Below are positions 1 to 5,328 of a stretch of 7,855 bases of DNA, piece after piece. The notes below the pieces were generated by a model that ran no database searches, was not told the DNA's origin, and saw nothing but the letters and a program-made list of their open reading frames with translations. Each line of letters starts with the position of its first letter. The stretch's first letter is position 1. The DNA is taken from assembly GCA_025937665.1 (NCBI GenBank), contig JAICQW010000083.1, positions 1 to 7,855 of the forward strand, read 5' to 3'. The translations under genes and the position numbers were made by a program. Source of the DNA: Nitrososphaeraceae archaeon. GTDB lineage: Archaea > Thermoproteota > Nitrososphaeria > Nitrososphaerales > Nitrososphaeraceae.

Positions 1-143
1 AAACTGTTAAGCAAGTTTCCCGAGACAAAAATATATTTGAGAAAGAACTTCAAGAACCAGCTGAATTTGATGAAGTGGAACTTAAAAAATATGTAGAGTT
101 CATAATGAAAGAAGTAAGAAAGGGAAGCCAACCAAATATCTGA
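1..143 (+). CDS. 3' end of an unrecognised gene (partial)
   Basis: Reading from base 3, 46 codons stay open to a TGA at 141-143. The peptide is highly charged, rich in Glu and Lys, and includes stretches such as FEKELQEPAEF and LKKYVEFIMKEVRKG, which would form an amphipathic helix at the end of a soluble protein. The other + frames break early. The gene begins outside the window. I do not recognise the family and assign no function; a charged helical tail of this kind is common in hypothetical archaeal proteins. About 500 bases of AT-rich DNA follow, so nothing downstream appears to share its transcript. Confidence 0.5.
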   Translation, partial: TVKQVSRDKNIFEKELQEPAEFDEVELKKYVEFIMKEVRKGSQPNI

Positions 144-659
144 TGTATTTGGAGAGATAAACTGCATAGTGAATTAAGAATGTTAGATGGGAATCTTCTT
201 TCAGGTATGTAATAACGAAAGTAAAAGAGTCGAATTATCTGATCATTTAGTAATATTATGATCTAATAGAGAGATGGGAAGGGACATTTGCTTTTTCTAA
301 ATGACCGGGCGGACTGTTCTATTCCCTAATACATGAAAAATAAAAATAAAATTCAAATTGACATTTAAAAACGTAATTTTGAGTTCAAATAAATATAACC
401 TCAAATTTATATATAATTATGTATAGTTACCTTCAAATGGTAATAGCTAAGCACAAAAACACTATGAATTCCCTTCAAATCTTACTTATCCATAAGGTTA
501 GAAAAAGAATCTATTAAAGTTTCTTAAAATCAGAATTTCTAGATATCGCTAGTGATAGGGCTAGGAAATCCTCCCGTCTACCATTTAACTATGACTAAAC
601 AAGGATAGAGTATAAATGACAATTTTTGTGGCACTTACATATTGCGTAAAGTTTAAGAA
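144..659. other. AT-rich stretch without a supported gene
   Basis: All six frames are broken every few dozen codons and no RNA gene is recognisable. The middle part (about 340-540) is extremely AT-rich and contains five scattered copies of the word TTCAAAT or CTCAAAT, at irregular spacing. A short + strand frame near 184-260 reads MGIFFQVCNNESKRVE and could be a decayed coding fragment, but it is too short to call. Confidence 0.4.
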
Positions 660-949
660 TTACAAATTCCGAATTCCGAAAAAGGCCAAAAGGCCACAGA
701 GATTATTGCCAATCACATTAACAGTTAAGAAAACGTCTTCTAATTGTTGCATTTTTTCAATATCCATTTCTGTGATAGGTAACTTGTTTTTATTGATGTG
801 TTCAAATAGTATTCTCTTTCACAAATAATCATAAGTCATTGCATAATGCGAATGGCTTAAAGTACTCATGATCTTCAAGTGTCAGCAATTTCTTGTTGTG
901 GATATGTTCATAAAGCAAAATATTGAATTTCTTGAATTTGTTCTATCAT
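660..949 (-). pseudogene. decayed small protein gene (two frameshifts)
   Basis: An ATG at 949-947 opens a frame reading MIEQIQEIQYFAL and then stops. Shifting one frame continues as YEHIHNKKLLTLEDHEYFKP and FALCNDL. A second shift gives LFEHINKNKLPITEMDIEKM and then VFLTVNVIGNNLCGLL, ending at TAA 662-660. Joined together these make roughly 95 residues of natural-looking soluble sequence spread over three frames, which is the signature of a gene broken by small indels. Two segments share the pattern (Y/F)EHI-x-NK-x-L, perhaps an internal repeat. It begins two bases after the stop of the gene ahead of it on the same strand, so the pair was probably one transcript. The family is not recognised. 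A sequencing-error explanation is possible but would need at least two indels plus a stop. Confidence 0.45.
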
Positions 950-951
950 CT

Positions 952-1134
952 CTACCTTCTCAGAAAGATTTTTTTATCATTTAACGAAACAATGATTGAA
1001 CTTGTTTTGTTACAGTAGGAGCAAGTATGGATGTCCTTAAAGTTTAACTTATTTCTAACACTTTCAGCGATAACACCCATGTACTCAAATTCATTTTCAC
1101 GCAAGAAAATATAAAATTGGATTTTGGTACTCAA
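952..1134 (-). CDS. small CxxC protein, unrecognised, possibly degenerate
   Basis: A 60-codon open frame starts at TTG 1134, or alternatively at ATG 1080, which would give 42 residues. It contains a single CSYC motif (Cys38 and Cys41) inside DIHTCSYCNKTSSIIVSLND, which looks like half of a zinc ribbon or zinc knuckle. A lone CxxC could bind metal only as a dimer or with other ligands. The frame is open further upstream to a TAA near 1160 with no better start, and no ribosome-binding site is visible. The sequences on both sides, on the same strand, are broken genes, so this may be the surviving piece of a larger decayed locus. Function unknown. Confidence 0.4.
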   Translation of the reverse strand: MSTKIQFYIFLRENEFEYMGVIAESVRNKLNFKDIHTCSYCNKTSSIIVSLNDKKIFLRR

Positions 1135-1167
1135 TATTGGGAAGTTAAGAATGAAAGGTTAAAAATA

Positions 1168-1360
1168 TTATTTTGAAATTTCTTCAAAATAGTCTAACAA
1201 GATTGAATATTTTCATTTTCTAATATCCGTCATCTTATTTTATTCAATTCTTCAGGAAAGGTTTTACGGAAGTCGTCCCAAAATTCGTTCTGACCTTTAT
1301 GTTCCTGACATAACAAATCCATCTTACCACAGAGTCTCTATGCTGTTGATGTTTGGACAT
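1168..1360 (-). pseudogene. decayed small gene, unrecognised
   Basis: From ATG 1322-1320 the minus strand reads MDLLCQEHKGQNEFWDDF then RKTFPEELNKIR, an in-frame TGA, RILENENIQSC, and then, after a one-base shift, LDYFEEISK to a TAA at 1170-1168. The pieces read as one soluble, acidic and aromatic protein of about 50 residues interrupted by one nonsense codon and one probable single-base deletion. A second ATG at 1360 in another frame gives MSKHQQHRDSVV, which may be the original N-terminus. The family is not recognised. Together with the two features to its left, it makes a short same-strand run of damaged small genes. Confidence 0.45.
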
Positions 1361-1588
1361 AAGATGAATTAATTCCTAAGAGCATGATTCCTGAAGTTAT
1401 TAAAATAATAAAAAAACTTCCTTTCATTTATTATTCAAAGGGTTGCTTTTTAGTGGTTTAAAATATGTGCCTGTTATCGATCCGTAATTCAGGAAAAACA
1501 AGAAGATTCAAAAAATAAATAATATAGTTTATTGTGGTTGATGTTCAAAATAATTGATCAGCGTGGCTACATGACTCGATACTGCACG

Positions 1589-1597
1589 CATAAATAT
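1589..1597 (+). promoter_or_regulatory. TATA box for the Met-rich PepSY gene
   Basis: CATAAATAT is centred about 27 nt before the ATG at 1619. That is the spacing expected for an archaeal leaderless transcript, in which transcription starts at or next to the start codon. No Shine-Dalgarno sequence precedes the ATG. This supports 1619 over the upstream TTG (1532) or ATG (1541, 1571). A second AT-rich box at about 1509-1526 could serve a longer transcript. Confidence 0.45.
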
Positions 1598-1618
1598 CAC
1601 AATCTAGTTAATCTAGAC

Positions 1619-2284
1619 ATGAGAACAACTGTTATAATTTACTACGCAATATCGATAGGATTGTTGGCAGGTGCGATTTCACCTGTCTTGTCCAGTCAAT
1701 CAACTTCGGCTCAAATGATGAATCCTAACAAGATGAACTCCAATATGATGAATCCCAACATGATGGGTAATGGAAGTTGGATGAATCCCAACATGATGGG
1801 TAATGGAAGTTGGATGAATCCCAACATGATGGGTAATGGAAGTTGGATGAATCCAATGTTTATGCAGAATCAGAACATTACGGGCTCGATCAAATTGGCA
1901 CCAACATTGATTAATTCCATAGCATCTCAAATTAAGGTCAGTTTAAGCGACGCTGCTTCCATTGTGCAAAATCAATCAGGAAACAACTCAAAAGTAGTAG
2001 CAGCACATCTAGACGTCACAAATGGCTACTTGGCATACAAAGTTATTGCTGTTGATCCTGATGCGAATATTCATAAGTTTGTAATAGACGCTGGTAACGG
2101 AAATGTATTATCATCCTCGCTGGTATCATGGCAGAATATGATGATGTTTGGTGGTATGATGGGACATAGCATGATGGGTAATATGATGCATGGTAGCATG
2201 ATGGGTAATATGATGCATGGTAACATGATGCATGGTAACATGATGCATGGTAACATGATGGGTAATATGATGGGATTTCAGTAA
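1619..2284 (+). CDS. secreted Met-rich PepSY-domain protein, probable copper binder
   Basis: Translation from ATG 1619 gives 221 residues. Residues 1-32 form a signal peptide (MRTTVIIYYAISIGLLAG..., ending near TSAQ). Residues 33-84 are a Met/Asn-rich block with three perfect copies of MNPNMMGNGSW. Residues 87-165 resemble a single PepSY domain: a helix (LINSIASQIKVSLSDAASIV), then strands with YLAYKVIAVD and HKFVIDAGNGNVL. Residues 174-221 contain 21 Met and 5 His as MMGNMMHG-type repeats. MMxxMM clusters are a known extracytoplasmic copper or silver ligand pattern, and thaumarchaeal ammonia oxidation relies on copper enzymes; a role in copper buffering or delivery outside the membrane is inference. 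The frame is open upstream to TTG 1532, but that start would bury the signal peptide. The gene is monocistronic and convergent with the next gene. Confidence 0.85.
   Translation: MRTTVIIYYAISIGLLAGAISPVLSSQSTSAQMMNPNKMNSNMMNPNMMGNGSWMNPNMMGNGSWMNPNMMGNGSWMNPMFMQNQNITGSIKLAPTLINSIASQIKVSLSDAASIVQNQSGNNSKVVAAHLDVTNGYLAYKVIAVDPDANIHKFVIDAGNGNVLSSSLVSWQNMMMFGGMMGHSMMGNMMHGSMMGNMMHGNMMHGNMMHGNMMGNMMGFQ
1748..1846 (+). repeat. three perfect 33-bp tandem repeats in the PepSY gene
   Basis: Three identical 33-bp units lie at 1748-1780, 1781-1813 and 1814-1846, each encoding MNPNMMGNGSW. Degenerate partial units flank them on both sides. Being identical even at silent positions, the copies arose recently or are kept uniform by recombination, so copy number may vary between strains. 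Confidence 0.95.
2168..2275 (+). repeat. nested 27-bp and 15-bp tandem repeats (Met/His-rich C-terminus)
   Basis: Two identical 27-bp units (2168-2194 and 2195-2221) encode SMMGNMMHG. Two 15-bp units (2222-2236 and 2237-2251) encode NMMHG, and a decayed unit follows to the stop codon. This is a second slippage-prone array inside the same gene, with its own unit size, and it adds Met-Met and His ligands in register. Confidence 0.9.
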
Positions 2285-2321
2285 TCACTATAATTTCAAA
2301 ATAAGGACGTCAAACCCAACG

Positions 2322-2714
2322 TTAAACTGTTGATGGGTGGCGTGGGTCTGTATCATGGGAATAATGAGGATAGTCTTCTCCTGCCCGAGTGAACTGATTA
2401 CCTTTTATTGATTCTAAAATGTATAATCCAATCTTTGTCAGTTTTACTTTTCTTCTTACAAAAGAATAGTAGAGATTTGCATTTGGAACAATTTCCATTA
2501 TATCATATTCACTGCTAGCAATTATTGCTTCATTATCATAAGTAACGACTCCGTTTGCCATAGCAAAAATGATGTCTCCAAGCTTTATGTCATATTCCAA
2601 TAATTCCAGTATAGATAGACTCGTTATGTCAAGAATAGTTGCCATCCTAATTATAATCGGCGTGTTCATTAACTTGCTCAAGGTAGCATTATCTATGGGA
2701 ATTCCTTCGCTCAT
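2322..2714 (-). CDS. winged-helix-like small regulatory protein, conserved thaumarchaeal type
   Basis: This is a 130-residue soluble protein starting at ATG 2714. Residues 15-60 (MNTPIIIRMATILDITSLSI followed by LELLEYDIKLGDIIFAMANG) read as helix, helix-turn-helix: a core with a short recognition helix after DIKLGDI. Residues 60-105 contain the expected beta wing, an acidic segment and KVKLTKIGLYILESIKG, a terminal strand and helix with the usual KLTxxGxxxL winged-helix ending. The last 22 residues are a polar, probably disordered tail. The layout resembles ArsR-like single winged-helix proteins that are abundant in Thaumarchaeota; the assignment is from pattern recognition, and the target is unknown. 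It converges with the PepSY gene, leaving 37 bp between the stop codons, so the two 3' ends may overlap as transcripts. Confidence 0.7.
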   Translation of the reverse strand: MSEGIPIDNATLSKLMNTPIIIRMATILDITSLSILELLEYDIKLGDIIFAMANGVVTYDNEAIIASSEYDIMEIVPNANLYYSFVRRKVKLTKIGLYILESIKGNQFTRAGEDYPHYSHDTDPRHPSTV

Positions 2715-2735
2715 GTATCGAAATAATATTGCAAG

Positions 2736-2745
2736 TTAATAACTA
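2736..2745 (-). promoter_or_regulatory. TATA box of the winged-helix gene
   Basis: On the minus strand TAGTTATTAA is centred about 26 nt upstream of the ATG at 2714, with no ribosome-binding site between. It fits a leaderless archaeal promoter. Confidence 0.45.
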
Positions 2746-2976
2746 TTGAATTTACGTGTCTAAGAAGGAAATAAGTTGATTTGGTACTCTCTTACTTCGC
2801 TGGAATGTTAAGATTCAGATTATCATTGAAGGGTTATCGAATTGATTTTCTCAATAACGTCTTTAATCATTGGTTCCTTTTGAAATTATTTAACTGCATA
2901 AACGGAACCGCAAGAATAACACTGTATCCAATTTTCATGATCTATCTATATTTGATTATTTTCATTAACCTGTTTC
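2746..2976. other. AT-rich intergenic stretch, no supported gene
   Basis: A + strand frame from TTG 2781 stays open for 69 codons, but its Phe/Leu/Ile-rich composition and lack of a promoter suggest chance. On the minus strand only fragments such as MKIGYSVILAVPFMQLNNF appear before stops. The stretch probably contains eroded sequence continuous with the remnants at 2977-3241. Confidence 0.35.
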
Positions 2977-3084
2977 TTAGAACAGAATGAACATTAAACT
3001 CCAAAGATCTTTCACAAAAACGAATTTCTTTTTTTCATCTTCGGTAAAATCCATTATCCCTATTTCACTTCTTTCAATCTGCAT
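2977..3084 (-). CDS. possible 35-aa small ORF
   Basis: An ATG at 3084-3082 opens 35 codons ending at TAA 2979-2977. The peptide starts MQIERSEIGIMDFTEDEKKK and ends FVFVKDLWSLMFILF, a charged half followed by a hydrophobic helix. It starts one base after the TAA that closes the decayed frame at 3086, an arrangement typical of a coupled downstream gene. No family is recognised, and with the preceding gene broken it may itself be a leftover. Confidence 0.25.
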   Translation of the reverse strand: MQIERSEIGIMDFTEDEKKKFVFVKDLWSLMFILF

Positions 3085-3085
3085 T

Positions 3086-3241
3086 TTATTGCTTAATTTG
3101 TTCAAGCAGTATTGTCAAATTATCATACCTGACTTGTCATTTCTAGAGTCGAACTGTATTTGATGAAAAATATAGTTTACCATCAAAAGATATACAACCA
3201 AGTCTATTGTTGCTTTCACGTCAGAATAGACTTGCTGTTTC
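3086..3241 (-). pseudogene. 3' remnant of a decayed gene
   Basis: One minus frame reads RESNNRLGCISFDGKLYF, SSNTVRL, then two stops in three codons, then QVRYDNLTILLEQIKQ and a TAA at 3088-3086. A further stop lies near its upstream end. The segments look like real beta-rich and helical protein sequence cut by three nonsense codons, so I read it as the C-terminal remnant of a lost gene of unknown family. In another frame of the same strand a fully open 42-codon ORF (3115-3243) starts MKQQVYSDVKATIDLVVYLL; its ATG overlaps the stop of the discoidin gene as ATGA, so that frame may be the expressed one instead. Confidence 0.35.
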
Positions 3242-4976
3242 ATGTTGGAGGAACAATTTGTCTCACGGAGAAGTTCTTGAAATCATACGTTACTCCGTTA
3301 GACTTGAATATTACCATCGGAGAGCCCCAGGTTATTGCCGCGCCACCTGTTTTGGCCTTACAGTGGGTCATATCATCTCCCCAATTACCCTTGTCGACAA
3401 ATTCAGTTGCCTTTTGCCAGTTATTGTTATTGTCTTTGTCAACATATGATTCCAACTTAACACTACCGTCAGGCAAATTATAAACAATTCCCTTAAATCC
3501 AATCCACTTGTTCATGGTTGAACCAATTGTAATACCGCTATATGATTTTATGTCATAGTTCACATGCCACATCTCTTTTTTGAATTTGAATTTACCATTT
3601 GTAAAGTCAATATTATTGTGATACGATGAACCACCGCATCCTTCTTGTACGTTGGTACTGTGTCTTACACTTCTAGACACCAACGAAATTTCATCTCCAC
3701 CACCTGATGTCGAAAGTACTTTCACATAAATTGTTATTTCTATATTCTTCCAGTCTGATGGTTTGTAAAAGTATCCAGTTTGTGCCAATCTTGAATAGTC
3801 ATAGGTTGGTAGACTTGATCTAACTTCATCGGATGGAAGTCCGGAGCTTTTGGTAAAGACCAACATTCTGGTAGTGCCCGGTTTAAGTTTCCAGCTACCA
3901 TCGGAATTTTTAGAGATTTCCGCGCCGTTTCTCTCAAATTGACCGTCATTAGGATTTGTAGGGTTGAAGAACCATGTCTCTGCTCCTGCTAATGTTGGGT
4001 AGATCATCTTGACTCCATCTCCACCTCCATTTGATGGTGGTGAGGGTGGCGTTGTAACTGTGGTTTGTGTTCTAATTTTTGCTTCAGTTATACTTGCGTA
4101 ATCATTTTGCGTGTTACCATTTACAGTAATCTTAATATACCTTCCATTGGCGTTGGATAAAACATATTTTTCTAGATTTAGAGTAGTTCCGCTACTCTTT
4201 TTCTCAAGCACCTTGGTAAAAGTAGACCCGTCTTTCGATGTCGAGATAATGAAATTATTATGTCTTTCGTCACCTTTATACCACGCAATATTTACACTGC
4301 AAATATTTTTACTTGAACCTAAGTCAAGTTGGATCCAAGAACCTATCCCGTTGTTAGACCATCTTGTCTGAAGGTTATTGTCTTTAACATTTGAAGGTGG
4401 AAAACTTGTTTGGCTTCCTGATGCTTTAACGCCATTAAGAGTTGCAGGAGAACATTGAGTTTCCTGGGGTTGAGTAGATGATGTTGTTGTCTGTAGCTTT
4501 ACCTCAGTTATACTCGCGTAATCATTTTGTGTGTTACCATTAACAATAATCTTTACATAGCGTGCAGATGTGGTGGGTATTACATATTTATCAAAAGATA
4601 ACGTGTTACCACTACTCTTGGAGGATAAAATATCTTTGTATGTAGTGCCATCAGTAGAGGTGGCTATAACAAAATTACTTTCTCTTACATCACCTTTATA
4701 CCACGCAATATTTACACTGCAAATGTTTTTACTTGAACCTAAATCAAATGAAATCCAGGAACCTTTACCATAATACGACCACACAGTATTGAAATTATTG
4801 TCAATTACATTATTTGGCGGAAAATTTTGGGTACTTCCACTTGCAGAAAGGCCCTTGACAGTTGTGTCAACACACGAATTTGTTGTCTGTCCGAAAGTAG
4901 GATGAATAGTTTGTGAGAGCATAAAGATGGCTCCTATAAAGAAGAACACTAATGCCCTTGTAAATAATCTTGACAA
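3240..4976 (-). CDS. exported protein with two discoidin (F5/8 type C) domains
   Basis: The product has 578 residues. Residues 1-30 form a signal peptide (basic start, then ALVFFFIGAIFMLS, ending near TFGQ). Residues 35-163 and 175-303 are two near-identical discoidin domains. Both keep FPP-NV-DN, GSWI-DLGSSKNICSVNIAWY, STDG or STSKDG and RY(V/I)KI-VNGNTQNDYASITE, and each has a Cys pair (35/86 and 175/226) likely to form a disulfide. Residues 304-322 are a Thr/Pro/Gly linker. Residues 323-573 form a beta-rich C-terminal domain with many aromatics (ETWFF, GYFYKPSDW, MWHVNYD, KWIGFKGIVYNLPDG) and Cys447/539, of the sort seen in glycan-binding or lyase-like beta-sandwiches; I cannot name its family. 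A surface or matrix glycan-binding role is inferred. The start is TTG 4976: a TAA lies two codons upstream, GGTGGGAG sits about 8 bases ahead, and the first in-frame ATG (residue 19) would destroy the signal peptide. Confidence 0.85.
   Translation of the reverse strand: MSRLFTRALVFFFIGAIFMLSQTIHPTFGQTTNSCVDTTVKGLSASGSTQNFPPNNVIDNNFNTVWSYYGKGSWISFDLGSSKNICSVNIAWYKGDVRESNFVIATSTDGTTYKDILSSKSSGNTLSFDKYVIPTTSARYVKIIVNGNTQNDYASITEVKLQTTTSSTQPQETQCSPATLNGVKASGSQTSFPPSNVKDNNLQTRWSNNGIGSWIQLDLGSSKNICSVNIAWYKGDERHNNFIISTSKDGSTFTKVLEKKSSGTTLNLEKYVLSNANGRYIKITVNGNTQNDYASITEAKIRTQTTVTTPPSPPSNGGGDGVKMIYPTLAGAETWFFNPTNPNDGQFERNGAEISKNSDGSWKLKPGTTRMLVFTKSSGLPSDEVRSSLPTYDYSRLAQTGYFYKPSDWKNIEITIYVKVLSTSGGGDEISLVSRSVRHSTNVQEGCGGSSYHNNIDFTNGKFKFKKEMWHVNYDIKSYSGITIGSTMNKWIGFKGIVYNLPDGSVKLESYVDKDNNNNWQKATEFVDKGNWGDDMTHCKAKTGGAAITWGSPMVIFKSNGVTYDFKNFSVRQIVPPT
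4068..4874 (-). repeat. internal tandem duplication encoding the discoidin pair
   Basis: The coding segments 4068-4454 and 4488-4874 repeat with a 420-bp period. The best-conserved core, near 4270-4330 and 4690-4750, is almost identical at DNA level, differing at only a few positions across about 60 bases. This points to a fairly recent in-gene duplication. Confidence 0.8.
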
Positions 4977-4984
4977 TTCTTATT

Positions 4985-4992
4985 CTCCCACC
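4985..4992 (-). promoter_or_regulatory. Shine-Dalgarno-like site deciding the TTG start
   Basis: On the minus strand GGTGGGAG ends about 8 nt before the TTG at 4976. Unlike the leaderless genes elsewhere in the window, this gene has a likely leader of about 60 nt, counted from the TATA-like region at 5062-5077, which would explain the need for a ribosome-binding site. Confidence 0.45.
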
Positions 4993-5025
4993 ACGTTCCT
5001 GTTGTTAAGAGAACTACAGTTATCA

Positions 5026-5039
5026 TTAGAATTTTCTAA
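5026..5039. promoter_or_regulatory. palindrome in the discoidin leader (possible operator)
   Basis: TTAGAA-TT-TTCTAA is a perfect 6-2-6 inverted repeat lying between the TATA-like region and the TTG start of the discoidin gene. It could be a repressor site or a short hairpin in the leader. No regulator is known. Confidence 0.3.
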
Positions 5040-5061
5040 CTCAAAAGTCGACAAGTAAATA

Positions 5062-5077
5062 TGATATACTAAATTAT
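5062..5077 (-). promoter_or_regulatory. TATA-like region for the discoidin gene
   Basis: The minus strand contains TATAATTTAGTATATC here, about 90 nt upstream of the TTG start. It would place transcription initiation near 5037-5045 and produce a leader carrying the GGTGGGAG site. Confidence 0.35.
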
Positions 5078-5215
5078 AATGATGATTCATCGCAAAATTA
5101 TTTTATAACATATTATTTATGCAGGACTAAGATTTGTACCTATAGTACGTTATGAGTCAGTTAAACATAATACTTTTTAAAAAATATCTACAATACTTAT
5201 CTATTGTAAATAGTG

Positions 5216-5231
5216 TTACTCTTTAGAGTAA
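5216..5231. promoter_or_regulatory. perfect 7-2-7 palindrome in the intergenic region
   Basis: TTACTCT-TT-AGAGTAA is a perfect inverted repeat. Twelve bases upstream, CTATT-GTA-AATAG (5201-5213) is another. They lie in the 352-bp gap between the dehydrogenase terminator and the discoidin promoter, where no gene is present, so a protein-binding role is possible but unproven. Confidence 0.3.
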
Positions 5232-5294
5232 ATTTGTGTAGAAGAATAGAACTAAAAACTCATACAGAAGATATGTAAATTGAATCTTTAAAAT

Positions 5295-5320
5295 AAGTTG
5301 AGGTGTTGTAAACTCAACTT
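5295..5320 (-). terminator. hairpin plus T-rich tail after the alcohol dehydrogenase
   Basis: On the minus strand, 8 nt past the stop codon, AAGTTGAG and CTCAACTT form a perfect 8-bp stem with a 10-nt loop, followed by ATTTTAAAG. The position directly after the dehydrogenase and the short T-run fit a transcription terminator or 3'-end stabilising hairpin. Confidence 0.55.
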
Positions 5321-5328
5321 GTACAACT

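Noticed and set aside
616..828. 70-codon + strand frame
   Set aside because: It is antisense to the better-looking minus-strand remnant at 660-949, has a Ser/Ile/Lys-rich chance composition and no supporting motif.
1532..1618. Longer N-terminus for the PepSY protein starting at TTG 1532
   Set aside because: It would put 29 residues before the signal peptide, and a TATA box sits at the right distance from ATG 1619.
1700..1930. Minus-strand frame with HHVGIHPTSIT repeats
   Set aside because: Its repeats are only the antisense of the 33-bp Met-rich array in the PepSY gene.
1748..2275. CRISPR array
   Set aside because: The repeats are directly abutting coding repeats without unique spacers.
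2043..2288. Minus-strand frames rich in CYHASCYHAS and MLPCI repeats
   Set aside because: These are antisense translations of the 15- and 27-bp repeats encoding MMHG; no independent evidence of coding.
2781..2990. 69-codon + strand frame
   Set aside because: TTG start, Phe/Leu/Ile-rich composition typical of AT-rich chance frames, no promoter or ribosome-binding site.
3160..3483. Two + strand frames overlapping the discoidin 3' end
   Set aside because: Mostly antisense to the well-supported discoidin gene.
3740..3949. 69-codon minus-strand frame
   Set aside because: Out-of-frame shadow inside the discoidin gene.
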